Shown one piece after another: positions 45,353-55,141 of a DNA stretch of 64,000 nt. The translations under genes were made by a program, and so were the position numbers. Positions within the stretch are counted from its first letter, which is position 1. Every line of letters starts with the position of its first letter. Source of the DNA: Kitagawia praeruptora (lineage: Eukaryota; Streptophyta; Magnoliopsida; Apiales; Apiaceae); contig CM075345.1 in assembly GCA_037693485.1 (NCBI GenBank), forward strand, positions 451,501 to 515,500, written 5' to 3'. The notes below the pieces were generated by a model. The model was not told the DNA's origin and made no database searches. It worked only from the letters and a program-made list of their open reading frames with translations.

Positions 45353-48007
45353 AACATCCCCACACTTAGCATTTGCACGTCCTCGGGCAAATAAGTGAAA
45401 TAAAAACTAAGTCCTAACAAACATCACTTTCGTAGATGACACGATTGCATTGAGCATATGCAACAAGCCGTTAAACCCCTAGGCAGCCCTAGTAGGACGA
45501 GTGTTGTCTCGTGAGGGTTTATAGTGAATGTACCCACAAAATTCATCTAACCATGCAAAAGATCAATGCTGACACAACACCACACACACAAGTCCTCTCA
45601 TGCCACATCAACTTAAGAATCAAAGCAAACATACGATGTCTTGGTGTCGAAAGTGCAAGTATTCACATAGTCTACTCAACCAACATGCAGAAGGTCATAA
45701 AAATTAATGTCAAGTGTAAAAATCGTTGGTAATCATGCTAAGCCCACAAGAAATACATCTTTAAGTCCAAACCTGGGATCTCCTATGCCAAAACAAGTAA
45801 TAACTCACCTTTCACTCAAAAACGAATATTCACTCAAGAACAAGGTTAAGTGTATCACTCAATTCCAACAAAATCATAAACACAACTTGACACTCGCAAT
45901 CAATCTCACTCTCAACACAACATACATCACTGATGACAATCAAAAGGTCTTTATTCGGGTTGTAGCGTGGGCTAGGGACAAGGTATGTCAAGTAAAGCTA
46001 AAACAGGTTAAATGTCAAAAGCTAGTACCCAACAATAATCATTATTCAATTCCCTTTCTATTAAAACAAATACTTCCCCACACTTGGAATTTTCAATAAC
46101 CCTTACATCATAACTTGACTAGTCGAATGAAGAAGGATCATACAAACATAAGAATGCTCTCAAATTTATTCATTTTTTTTCTTTTTTTTTCTTTTTTTTT
46201 TCAAAGAGCTAAATAATAAACACAATGATCCATAGATATTTTTATGAATTTCGACTAGCAAGCATCAACCCAAAATTAATATTCCCCAAAAGTATGATCA
46301 TCAATAACCCCCCTTTTATGAACACCTTATTACTCACTTAAGCACGATACTAGCCTTTGACAATTTAGGTTCAAATTCAATGTAAGGCCAATAGAATAAA
46401 AAGGATAATGGCAAGTAATGTAGTGTGTCACCGAAAGAATAGGATTAGGCTCAAAGGGTTAACTAATTGATCATGTATAAAAGGTGTGGAAATATGGGAA
46501 ATACGAGGTTATTCCTAATTGCCTTTATCATCTCATCATCAAGTAATGTCATGCATTTCAAGAAAGATCTCAAGTAAGTGCTAGCAATGTAAACAACATG
46601 TGGACACTCAAGCAAATGAAAAATCATGCAAAAGATATGCATATAGGCTCAAAACTCACTTGGTGTGACAAAACATAATCAATCCCAGGTAACAAGACTC
46701 TCTAACGCACCTACTTGTACTCAAAGCATGAAAACCAAGTCATCTTGCACATATTCATGTCATTCTAATCACTTACAACATCCAATTAAGTCTACCAGCT
46801 TCAACTTGCTAGTGTAAGTGTGTGCACAAGAACAAAGCACGTCACTTCTCATACAAAAGCGTCAATAAACACAAGAATTCTACGCATGCATGGGTGTATC
46901 AAGCAAAATACAACAACTAATCAACTTGCATTGCTAGAATTATTTTTGGTATTTTTAATTTTTTAATTTTTTTTTGAATTTTTTTTTTTGAATTTTTTTT
47001 TTTTTTTAAACAAGTAATACACTACGTTGAGAACACCTCCCCACACTTAAGCGGTTCATTGTCCCCAATGAACTAACGAACAAGATACAAAACTACAACT
47101 AAAAACAAAATAAAACTACACTAAAAAGAAAAGAAAGAAAACTCCCCTGGAATCCATGTAACCTCCGCCTATAAATTCAACCTCCGCCGTCGAAGACGAA
47201 AATTTCACAACACTAGAATCACCTCTCCCACGCTTAGAAGCCATAAGAATCAATACCCAACTCCCAAGAAGCTCAACCAATAATTTCCAAGCAATATCAC
47301 ACAAAAAATAGCCCAAATTCCAAAAATAATACAAAATCCCAATTTACAAGAACACAAATTCGTAATCAAATAAGATTTTAGAGAAGAAATAAATCCACTA
47401 CGAATTGGAGAGGTGAACTTGCAATTAATTCCTCTTTAGAATTGAATTTTTAGAGATTTAAAGAAATAGAAAAGGAATTGGATTTGTTATGGATAGGTGG
47501 GTATAAATATAAGATGATGGATAGGTTGAATAAAAAAAAAAATTTAGAGTGTAGGAGAGATTTAGGATGGTATGGAATTGATCTAGGATAAAAATAGGAT
47601 TTAGGAATTTAGGGGATGAGAGTTGGAATCAAATTTGGGGTTGAATTTGTGTTGAAAAACAACAAAAATCGGCAGGAAAAAAAAAATTCTGGGGGCTGTA
47701 ACGCAGGGGCAGACTGCGTTACAGTGAAGCAGACTGCGGGAGAGTCAGACACGCAGGCGCAGCCTGCCTGAAAGTCAGTAACGCAGGCGCAACCTGCGTG
47801 ACAGAGTTGCAACCTACTCGAAAATCAGTTTTTTTTTTTTTTTTTTTTTTTTTGAAAAAACAACAAATTTTTTTTTTATTTTAATAAAACACATACAACA
47901 CAATTTTTTTTTTAATAAGAAAATGAAATAAAAAACCTACTAACCTTATAAAAATCATGGGTTGCCTCCCAAGCAGCGCTTTTTTTAGAGTCATTAGCTT
48001 GACCTCC
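45353..48007 (-). other. G2 3' non-coding region
   Basis: Contains three inverted TCCCCACACTT motifs (45357, 46075, 47038), an A/T-rich homopolymer tract (46165-46201), the small SKRGRGDSS ORF (47244-47116), and a GC-rich repetitive segment (47700-47815). That segment has CGCAGGCGCA-type palindromic words next to a T-run (47828-47854). GGGTTGCCTCCCAAGCAGCGCT at 47960-47981 is the conserved post-gag motif. Confidence 0.75.
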
Positions 48008-49402
48008 TCAAAAATACTCCGGTAAAGGCGTAATATCCACTTTCTCGATCATAAACTCGCCACCACAAAAAGTATCAAGAGTGTTAGTGGTTGTCTTTAT
48101 CCTGCAGAAAGTCTCCAAACAAGCATTAGTAAAATAAAATATGTCATTAATAAGCAATAGAGAGAGTGCTTGTGCAGTTTTGGAAAACTTTGTGATAAAA
48201 CAGTGAAAAAATTCGACACCACGAAAATATTGAACTCCCTTGACATAAGGTGGAGGTTCTGGTGGTGGTTTTTCTTCACTCCTCACTTTCACTGGAGTCA
48301 TTCGGACATCTTGGCTTATCACATCAAAGATTAAGCCGACACTTCCATCTTCTCCCTCTTCTCGAGCTTGAAACGTAGGAGCCACTTTGTATGGATCCTC
48401 AACCAGAATTTGAGAAATATCATCTTGGACAATATTTGTTATCACATCAACCTTGAAATAAGTAGTCTTGAGCAAAGAAGCCTTGTAAGTAGAGGCTAGA
48501 TCGAGAGCAAATTTATCAATACATGGTAGCTTAGTCACAGGTTGTGGAAGAGAAATAACAACCATCTCTGTATTGCTTTCCTTTGTAGCCTCATCATCAG
48601 TCACATTGTTCTCGGTAACAGCAACATCATCGATCTCGTCATCGGTGGCATGCTCCTTCTCTTTATCAATGGCCTCATCATCAACATACATGGAGAAACT
48701 ATCATATTCCTGATCGCTTGTGAGATTGATAGCAATCAGGTCCTCTTCGGATCGGATAGATGATGATGGTAAATAGTCGAGCTCCACTGTAGTAGAAGAG
48801 TTAGCCAACTTTGCAATTTGAGATTCAATCGCCAAACTTTGAGTCTTTAAGTCTTTGATCTTCTCGGCTTGTTCTTCAGAACTCTTTAGCAGTTTATTCA
48901 AGATATCCCACATCTCATTTGTCTGATCAGCTTGCACATCTACGCTGAGTTGAGAAACATGTAGATCTTCTTGTAGAGGAGGATATTGATATTCTTGCTG
49001 TGGCGGTTGCTCATATGACTGATAATATTGTTGCTCAAACTGTTGCTGATTATGATATGAAAAATTTTGAGCACCATTGTCCTGGTAGTAGAAATCTGGT
49101 TGATTCACGCATTCTTGATCAAAAGTGTTTGAATACTGATTGTACCCATATCCTTCTTCAAAAGAATTCATTTGTCCCAACTGAGCACTCTGAGAATTAT
49201 AGACATTGTAATAGCATTCCAAACCATAATGACCCTGGACACCACAAATTGGACAGAAGTTGTAAGTTTTAGGGGCCACTTGTGACATCTCATTGATACT
49301 CATTGGACGCATAGTGGGCTCTACAGGGTTGAATGAGGCAATTTCTTGAGTGCGTGCCTCCAACATGGAATAGAGTAGTGCAAAAGTATCAACTTCACCC
49401 AT
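48008..49402 (-). CDS. G2 gag-like protein
   Basis: 464 codons from ATG 49402 (MGEVDTFALLY). The frame upstream lacks an ATG. Knuckle CPICGVQGHYGLEC near 47-60, a Tyr/Gln-rich region (YNQYSNTFDQ, QQQFEQQYYQSYEQ), a helix with KLLKSSEEQAEKIKDLKTQ, an acidic stretch (DDEIDDVAVTENNVTDDEA), then a C-terminal domain shared with G1. The single CCHC knuckle and retroelement context point to RNA packaging; no other domain is seen. Stop TGA lies just before the conserved GGGAGGCAACCC motif. Confidence 0.85.
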   Translation of the reverse strand: MGEVDTFALLYSMLEARTQEIASFNPVEPTMRPMSINEMSQVAPKTYNFCPICGVQGHYGLECYYNVYNSQSAQLGQMNSFEEGYGYNQYSNTFDQECVNQPDFYYQDNGAQNFSYHNQQQFEQQYYQSYEQPPQQEYQYPPLQEDLHVSQLSVDVQADQTNEMWDILNKLLKSSEEQAEKIKDLKTQSLAIESQIAKLANSSTTVELDYLPSSSIRSEEDLIAINLTSDQEYDSFSMYVDDEAIDKEKEHATDDEIDDVAVTENNVTDDEATKESNTEMVVISLPQPVTKLPCIDKFALDLASTYKASLLKTTYFKVDVITNIVQDDISQILVEDPYKVAPTFQAREEGEDGSVGLIFDVISQDVRMTPVKVRSEEKPPPEPPPYVKGVQYFRGVEFFHCFITKFSKTAQALSLLLINDIFYFTNACLETFCRIKTTTNTLDTFCGGEFMIEKVDITPLPEYF

Positions 49403-49529
49403 TGCAAACCTGTAAACACTCAACAAAGCCAAGAAAACGTAAAATCTGCCTCAATTGGAACAAAGGTTCCAATGAGACAATGGAAACAATCTAAACAACT
49501 AAATTAAAATCAATAGAAACTCGCTGTCT

Positions 49530-49546
49530 CCCCGGCAGCGGCGCCA
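49530..49546 (-). promoter_or_regulatory. G2 primer-binding site (tRNA-Asp type)
   Basis: Sense TGGCGCCGCTGCCGGGG, six bases after the LTR at 49553. Same sequence as G1. Confidence 0.8.
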
Positions 49547-49552
49547 AAAACT

Positions 49553-50640
49553 TGATATGTCAAATTATACCTAACCGCAAGCGCACGGTGTCTATTGCTA
49601 GTACAGATGGCAAGCGGGTCGAATCCACAAGGAGACAGGTTCTACTAATTCCTTTTCAGTTATCGCTAATTGTTTCAAGGGTCAGACGAATATGTGAAAT
49701 TATTAATTAACTAATTAAACTAAATTAACACTAATTAAACAGATGATAAACAAATTATTTAAAACCTAGGGCAATCAGGTCCACCATGCTTACACAATTG
49801 GCTCTTAAGCTAAAGCAATCAATGTGATCCTATAACTAGAGTATGTTAATCTCTTTCAAGCATTAACACTCTCGAAACATTCAACACAATTAACCACTTT
49901 TAGTAATTCAATCAATCAGGTAATTAGAGTCAAGTTAATCTCTTACAAGAATTAACGCTCTAAGAAATCCAATGATGCTTCCGCACTCAAATTCAATTCT
50001 GCTAATCGTATGTGTGCCTCTAGTAAGTAAATCTCTCGATCCATACCCCTATTTGCATATAATTAATCCATGATATTGGCCAATTACACAAATTAATGAT
50101 TAAAACATATCAATCAGAATTAACCATAACCAATCAAACCACTATGAAAATCATGCCAATATTAGTGCAAACATGGCTTCCCTTTAAGCCCTAGAAATAA
50201 CTACTCGCTAATAATTAAACAAGTAAAACAACTAGTAAAACAAGAAAACATAATTAAACTAATAAGAACAAAGAAAAGATTAAGAGAACAAAACCTTCAA
50301 ACTTCAATGTTGTCACCCAAAAGAAGAGTCATGGTGTTTCTCTACATCTCCAACTAATAATAATAATAATCTACTCTAAACTATATTATCTGATCTAATA
50401 TTACCTCCTAATCTCCTTCTCTATAAAATAATACCCTAGATGTGTTTATATAGGCTATAAAAGTCTTGCCCAATAAAAGTATTTTAATACTCTAAATAAA
50501 TTACAAGTAGGATTCCATAACTGAATAGGATTCCTTAATTAAAATTCGTCACTTCTTTTTCTCCTCTGTTTCTGGGCTCTTCCAGTTGGATTTTGCTTAC
50601 TGGACCACCTCTGAATTAAAGATAATTCCACAAGCTTCGC
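49553..50640 (-). repeat. G2 5' LTR, truncated (R form B)
   Basis: Matches the G LTRs from their U5 end to CTTCGCG and then stops, losing its U3. R form B (about 50270-50425), as in the LTR at 41131. The break joins directly to a plus-strand LTR fragment. Confidence 0.9.
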
Positions 50641-50871
50641 GTTAATGCTTGAAAGAGATTAACTTGACTCTAATTACCTGATTGATTGAATTACTAAAAG
50701 TGGTTAATTGTGTTGAATGTTTCGAGAGTGTTGATGCTTGAAAGAGATTAACATACTCTAGTTATAGGATCACATTGATTGCTTTAGCTTAAAAGCCAAT
50801 TGTGTAAGCATGGTGGACCTGATTGCCCTAGGTTTTAAATAATTTGTTTATCATCTGTTTAATTAGTGTTA
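50641..50871 (+). repeat. Plus-strand gypsy LTR fragment at block edge
   Basis: 231 bp from the U5 part (TTAATGCTTGAAAGAGATTA to TTAATTAGTGTTA), opposite in orientation to the LTR on its left. It ends exactly at CTACC (50872-50876), the sequence that flanks the left edge of the block. Confidence 0.88.
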
Positions 50872-53819
50872 CTACCAGGGTTCCAAGGACTTGGAGTACT
50901 CTAGCATGCAAACTTTGTAAAAGTTGTATTGTGATGAATATGGTCAAACGGTTCTTCAAATAGACCTGAACAGCCCACCTTCTTTCCAAGTTGATTCTCA
51001 CAGAGATACTTATTACTTTTCTCTTCAGTGTTGATGCTAATTTTGTAAAAGCTCCCCCTGCTTCACTAATTGATTCATCCACCAACTTACTGAACTCTTC
51101 ATCTTTGTTGTCCAAAGTACTCTCCATGTGATCAACCATCATCAGTTCTGCATCTTCAAGAGCATATTCACTTCCATCTGACCAAATAGTTCCAGTAGAC
51201 ACATTTACATACTCAGGCATTTTCCCTTTGCCTTTACCCATAGCATTTTGAATTTATTTTTCTCTCCATTCCTTCTACAACTTCTGGAATGGAGCTTCGA
51301 CTTCCTCAGGATTTCGTTCATTGATTTTTAGTGGAGGCAATACTGTTCTTTTAGGCTTTTGAGTCCCCTTTAATTGCCCCAACACCATCTCCTGCTGCCT
51401 TTAGTTCTTCACCAAAGTTTCTTTCTTCTTTCTCTTGCTCCCCCTCACTTTCATCTCCATCTTCTTCTTCCAAAACAACTTGCTCCCCCTCACTTGTTGA
51501 CTCCCCCTCACTTGTAGCTCCACCTTGTTTCTCCTTCTCTACCAGGTTTGCCTCATTTTGATTTACTTTCTCCCCCTTAGTTGAGTTGGCAACACTAAGG
51601 ATGACAGAGAATGAAAAAAGAGTTTGTTGAATATCAGCAAAACCAGTAGCTACCATAGTGGATAGTGCATCAAGTTTAGCTTCCATGGATGCACATCTAC
51701 CCTCAAGGGATTTCAACCTTGATTCAGCTTGTTTAGAAGGACCACCAGTTCTCACCCTTTTTGGACATAAAGGAAGAAACTGGGGCAAGGAGGCTATATG
51801 GTTTCTCACACACTCATTATTTTTCTGAGTGATCTCATCACTCCTCACAGAATGACTCTCAAGGCCTAGTGTCTTTGTGTATGGGGTTCCCTCAAGTTCA
51901 CTCTGGACATGCTCAAGTCCCTCACCTTTTGCCAGCTCATTTGGCTGCCTCTCATTTTTATGCTCACCTCTCTTTTCTTTTATCTCTCTTTTTCTTTTCA
52001 CTTCCTCACTCATCCTAGATACATGGGTATGAGTAGTACTTGCATGCATTTTAGTTGAAGAAGTAGAAAGTTTAGATTGTACCTTCAAAGAAGAGATAGT
52101 TAGTTGATCATCATCTGAAGCATCTTCAACAATTACAGTATCATGATCAAACTTTGTAGAGGTGACAGCATCTTTACCCAAAATGTTACTGTCCATAGGT
52201 GGGTTGACAGCAACTTTTGTGGTGTCCTTGACAGCAGCTGAGGCTGTGACAGCAACTTCCTGAAGGCTAGTTGCTCTTTGGAGTTCGACCAAGATGTTGG
52301 CTGTTTTATTTTATGGCAGAGTACCATCTTGATCTAGCTCAGTGTTTGAGTGAGTGGTGTCCATTTCACTTTGAGAAATGGGTTCTTGTGGACCACTTGA
52401 TGGGAGCTCATCCATGACTTGAGATGGATGACCAAAACCTGAAGGGATTGGATAGTCCCCTTCTCTAGGTTGATGAGAAGAAACAATTGATGGATTAGAG
52501 AATAAAGAAGATGATGGTTTAGAAGAGATTTTTGGCTATTCCACAGGGGCAAATTGTGGAACATCAAGAGTAGAAGTTTCAAGACCCTCACTGTGCCCTA
52601 TCTCTGTGTGCATTTCTGCAAATGTAGGCTCCTCATGAGTGAGTACATGAGGTTGTGCTGACTCTTTACAGGATGCCTTGGGAGACAGGCCAGCTTCAAT
52701 AGATACTTCTTGTTGAGAAGAAGCACCTAGGGATGTGTTTAATTCCCTTTTATCCTCCACAGCCTTTTGTGAAACTGTGGGTTCACTTTCATTAACATCC
52801 TTATTTGCTGCATCATGTGCAGTTTCTCCCTCAACATTCTCAGAACTACTACCAACACCAGTTTCCAAGGGTCTTTTCTTGGATTCTTTCAAAGTTGTTT
52901 TTGTGGTCTTTGGTTGTCTAGATGATCTGATAGGAATGTATGGAGTAGAATGTGGGTTAACTGAATTTAGGTCTAATTCAGCTTCATTCTCAAGGGAGAA
53001 GACAACATACCCAGAGGGTAGTGCTACATCAAGATGAGGCTCTTGATCAACCATGTGCTTGGTGAAATAGAGTGGAATAAGTGCATTTGAATTTTGTGAA
53101 TTGAGTGATGTGTGTGTATTTCTTTTCAAAACATTGCATTCTATAGTGAGAGATGCATTATCATCAATACCACATAATGAATTCAAACACATAGTAAGAA
53201 AACGAGGATAAACATGTACCTTCCTGCTCAGAGCTAACTTGAGTTGGCTCATAAGCAACTTTCCTACATCCACTTTGTATCCATGGATAAGAGAGTGAGT
53301 AAGCTTCTTGATATAGGAGGGAATTCCATTCCATCCAGAGGTTTTGGTTGAGAAAACCTTCACCATGATATCAAAAATCATGCTCCATTCTTTCCTCAAA
53401 TGCTTTCTGTCCATTTCACCAGTCGAGTACCATTTTGATGTACCCTCTTCAAGAACAGGACCAGAATACCCAATTTTCAAGAAAAACTTCTTTAGGGTTT
53501 CATCACTTGCAAGTTCCTTGTATGATTCTTTAGCTTGCAGTCCAGTTCCCAAAGCTTCGTTAATGCCTTTGATTGTGAGGATGCTGGTAACTCCTTTAAT
53601 TTTGCATTAAATGGTATCTTTACCTGTACCTCCTGGAACATAGGCAGTATTCCAGAATTCTTCAAGTCTTTCTAGGTTCAAGGATGGTGTAGATGTTATA
53701 GCATGACCCAGATATGACTTGTTGATAAAGGATACGAGTCCTTTAAAGCCTTCACCAGCATCTCCAGTAGTGAGAATACCGGCAAAGTTAGTTTGAGAAG
53801 AGGATTGTTTGGGTGCCAT
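50872..53819 (-). pseudogene. C4 ORF3, N-terminal and middle part
   Basis: Starts MAPKQSSSQTNFAGI at ATG 53819. The first about 250 codons resemble the C5 ORF3 start: EEFWNTAYV (52-61) against its VVNFWQNSRYI, and LRKEWSMIFDIMVKVF (about 143) against its LRKEWNFFFDCITRTF. An acidic Ser/Glu-rich linker, a coiled coil (RLKSLEGRCASMEAKLDAL, about 51715-51660) and TKGEKVNQ follow. In-frame stops lie at 53607, 52536 and in the 51351-51241 segment, with one frameshift; the stops fit C-to-T changes in Gln codons. With 17033-19009 the unbroken protein would have been about 1,600 residues. Role unknown. Confidence 0.75.
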
Positions 53820-54558
53820 TTCTTGCTTTGAGCTTTGGAGAGAGATTTTTGATTTTGAGAGAGAGAGAGAGAGGTTCTGTTGAAAGTTGTGTGTTTGTGT
53901 GTTTGACAGTTGCTTACATGAAAATAGCAAATGTCTTACTGAGAAAGGGAAAGTAACAGTGTCTTAGCCCATTAATCAATCACGTGGTGTCGTGGGTAGT
54001 TACTTTTTAGTGGCTATAAATCGTGTAGGTAAAATCCCAATTAATTCGGTCCACTAATCTTGGCAGTAACCTGTGCGCTGTAACAAATTCATTAGAAATT
54101 TTGAGAGGATGACAACAGGTTTTGCTTGACAGTAACATCATCGTAAGAACATACTGTCATCATTAAGCAATTTATACAATTTCCTTTAAATTTCATGATA
54201 GAGACTTTTTCCATTGTGTCATCTAAGAAACTTGCTGTCAAGGCACATCGTGACAACATCTTCACTTATTGATAGCAACTTAAGTGGAAATAATTAATGT
54301 CATGAATTTTAATCAACTTTGCCTATTGCTTAAGTGAAAATTACCAAATAGCATTTTAATCAATTTAGGCACATATTTGTTAGTTTTAGCCCATATCCAT
54401 AAACATCTATACACACAAGCAATCAAACAGACAACTATTTGCAGATAGTTAATAGTAAAGGAAATGAACAGCATGCAAAACACTAGGAAGACGAAACGAT
54501 GAACTTTTTATTAAAAAAAACTTAAAACAATACAAAAGTAGTTCTTACGAACTAAACA
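53820..54558 (-). other. C4 spacer upstream of ORF3
   Basis: No ORF. Rich in TGACAG/CTGTCA words (for example TTGACAGTAAC near 54127 and GCTGTCAAGG near 54235). GA-rich microsatellite at 53855-53873. Confidence 0.6.
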
Positions 54559-54765
54559 TCATTTCTTATTAAGCTCTTCAAGAGCTTCCACTAGCAGCTG
54601 CTCAACGACCTTTGCAATCTCCTCCTCCTTCGTGATCCCTTTGGCATCCAGATAAGCCTGAAGCTTATCAAGGAATGGATCGAGAGGGTGCTCAACAGCA
54701 GCAGTCTCCTCTTGTGGCTTGGACACACCGAACGTAGACATTTCTTCTGCTTTCCTCTTACTCAT
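54559..54765 (-). CDS. Small acidic ORF in C4 upstream of ORF3
   Basis: 68 codons, MSKRKAEEMSTFG, mostly predicted helix (PFLDKLQAYLDAKGITKEEE then VVEQLLVEALEELNKK). Clean ATG and unbroken while its neighbours are damaged, but short. I recognise no family. It may be a remnant of a larger frame or a chance ORF. Confidence 0.35.
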   Translation of the reverse strand: MSKRKAEEMSTFGVSKPQEETAAVEHPLDPFLDKLQAYLDAKGITKEEEIAKVVEQLLVEALEELNKK

Positions 54766-55141
54766 ATTGACTCTAGAGTTCTTAGTGTGTTAAGTGAGAA
54801 CAAAGGGTTTAGCTTTAGTCTTATTTATAACACAATAAGTGACTCTATAGCTCCCAACTGCCTCTTTTTAATGAAGTAATTAACTTTTAAATTAAAAAGA
54901 TTGACAAATACTCGGGGTCATTTCAAATCACACGAATACTCATCACTAAGCAGGCGTATGAAATAAGTTAATGTCACGTGACTACTCATTACAAGGATTA
55001 AAACAGGCATGTGATTTGAATTTAGCATAGTCATTGCAAACATGCTATCAAATAAACAAGTAGCACATAGGACAGTAACTTCTCATGACAGTAACATTGA
55101 AAGTTAAGGTCACAAGCTGCAATTTTTAACCACATTGAAAA
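54766..55141 (-). other. C4 non-coding segment up to inserted LTRs
   Basis: No gene. Two GACAGTAAC words at 55078-55104. Sequence ends abruptly where the gypsy-type LTR begins. Confidence 0.5.

Larger units (their letters stand above)
44032..50640 (-). mobile_element. TR-GAG-like gypsy element G2, inverted
   Basis: Sense right to left: truncated 5' LTR (49553-50640, R form B), PBS, intact gag-like ORF, non-coding region, PPT, and an LTR at 44032-45352 that has R form A. LTRs of one insertion should be identical, so the two ends come from different elements or recombination replaced one. No pol. It is the best preserved gag of this family in the window. Confidence 0.88.
19010..50871. other. 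Nested gypsy block inserted in C4 ORF3
   Basis: A 31.9-kb composite of G1, G3, an inverted truncated LTR, G2 and LTR fragments, with copia C2 and C3 inside. It begins with a proper LTR start (TGATAGAG). It ends with a truncated plus-strand LTR fragment instead of an LTR end, yet CTACC occurs on both sides (19005-19009 and 50872-50876). Internal LTRs appear in both orientations, so inversion and recombination occurred after or during insertion. Confidence 0.85.
15759..55141 (-). mobile_element. SIRE-like copia element C4, interrupted and incomplete
   Basis: The element runs right to left. Its 3' LTR is 15759-16811, next to a PPT (sense GGGGGAGAT). A long broken ORF3 follows at 17033-19009, continues at 50872-53819 across the nested gypsy block, and has a small ORF (54559-54765) upstream. 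Continuity across the block is shown by the reading frame: LGTLV at 50872 joins VKNST at 19009 once the CTACC duplication is removed. gag, pol and the 5' LTR are not in the window; the sequence is cut by two gypsy LTRs at 55142. The many disruptions make it the oldest of the SIRE-like copies here. Sharing the C5 architecture supports the lineage call. Confidence 0.8.
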
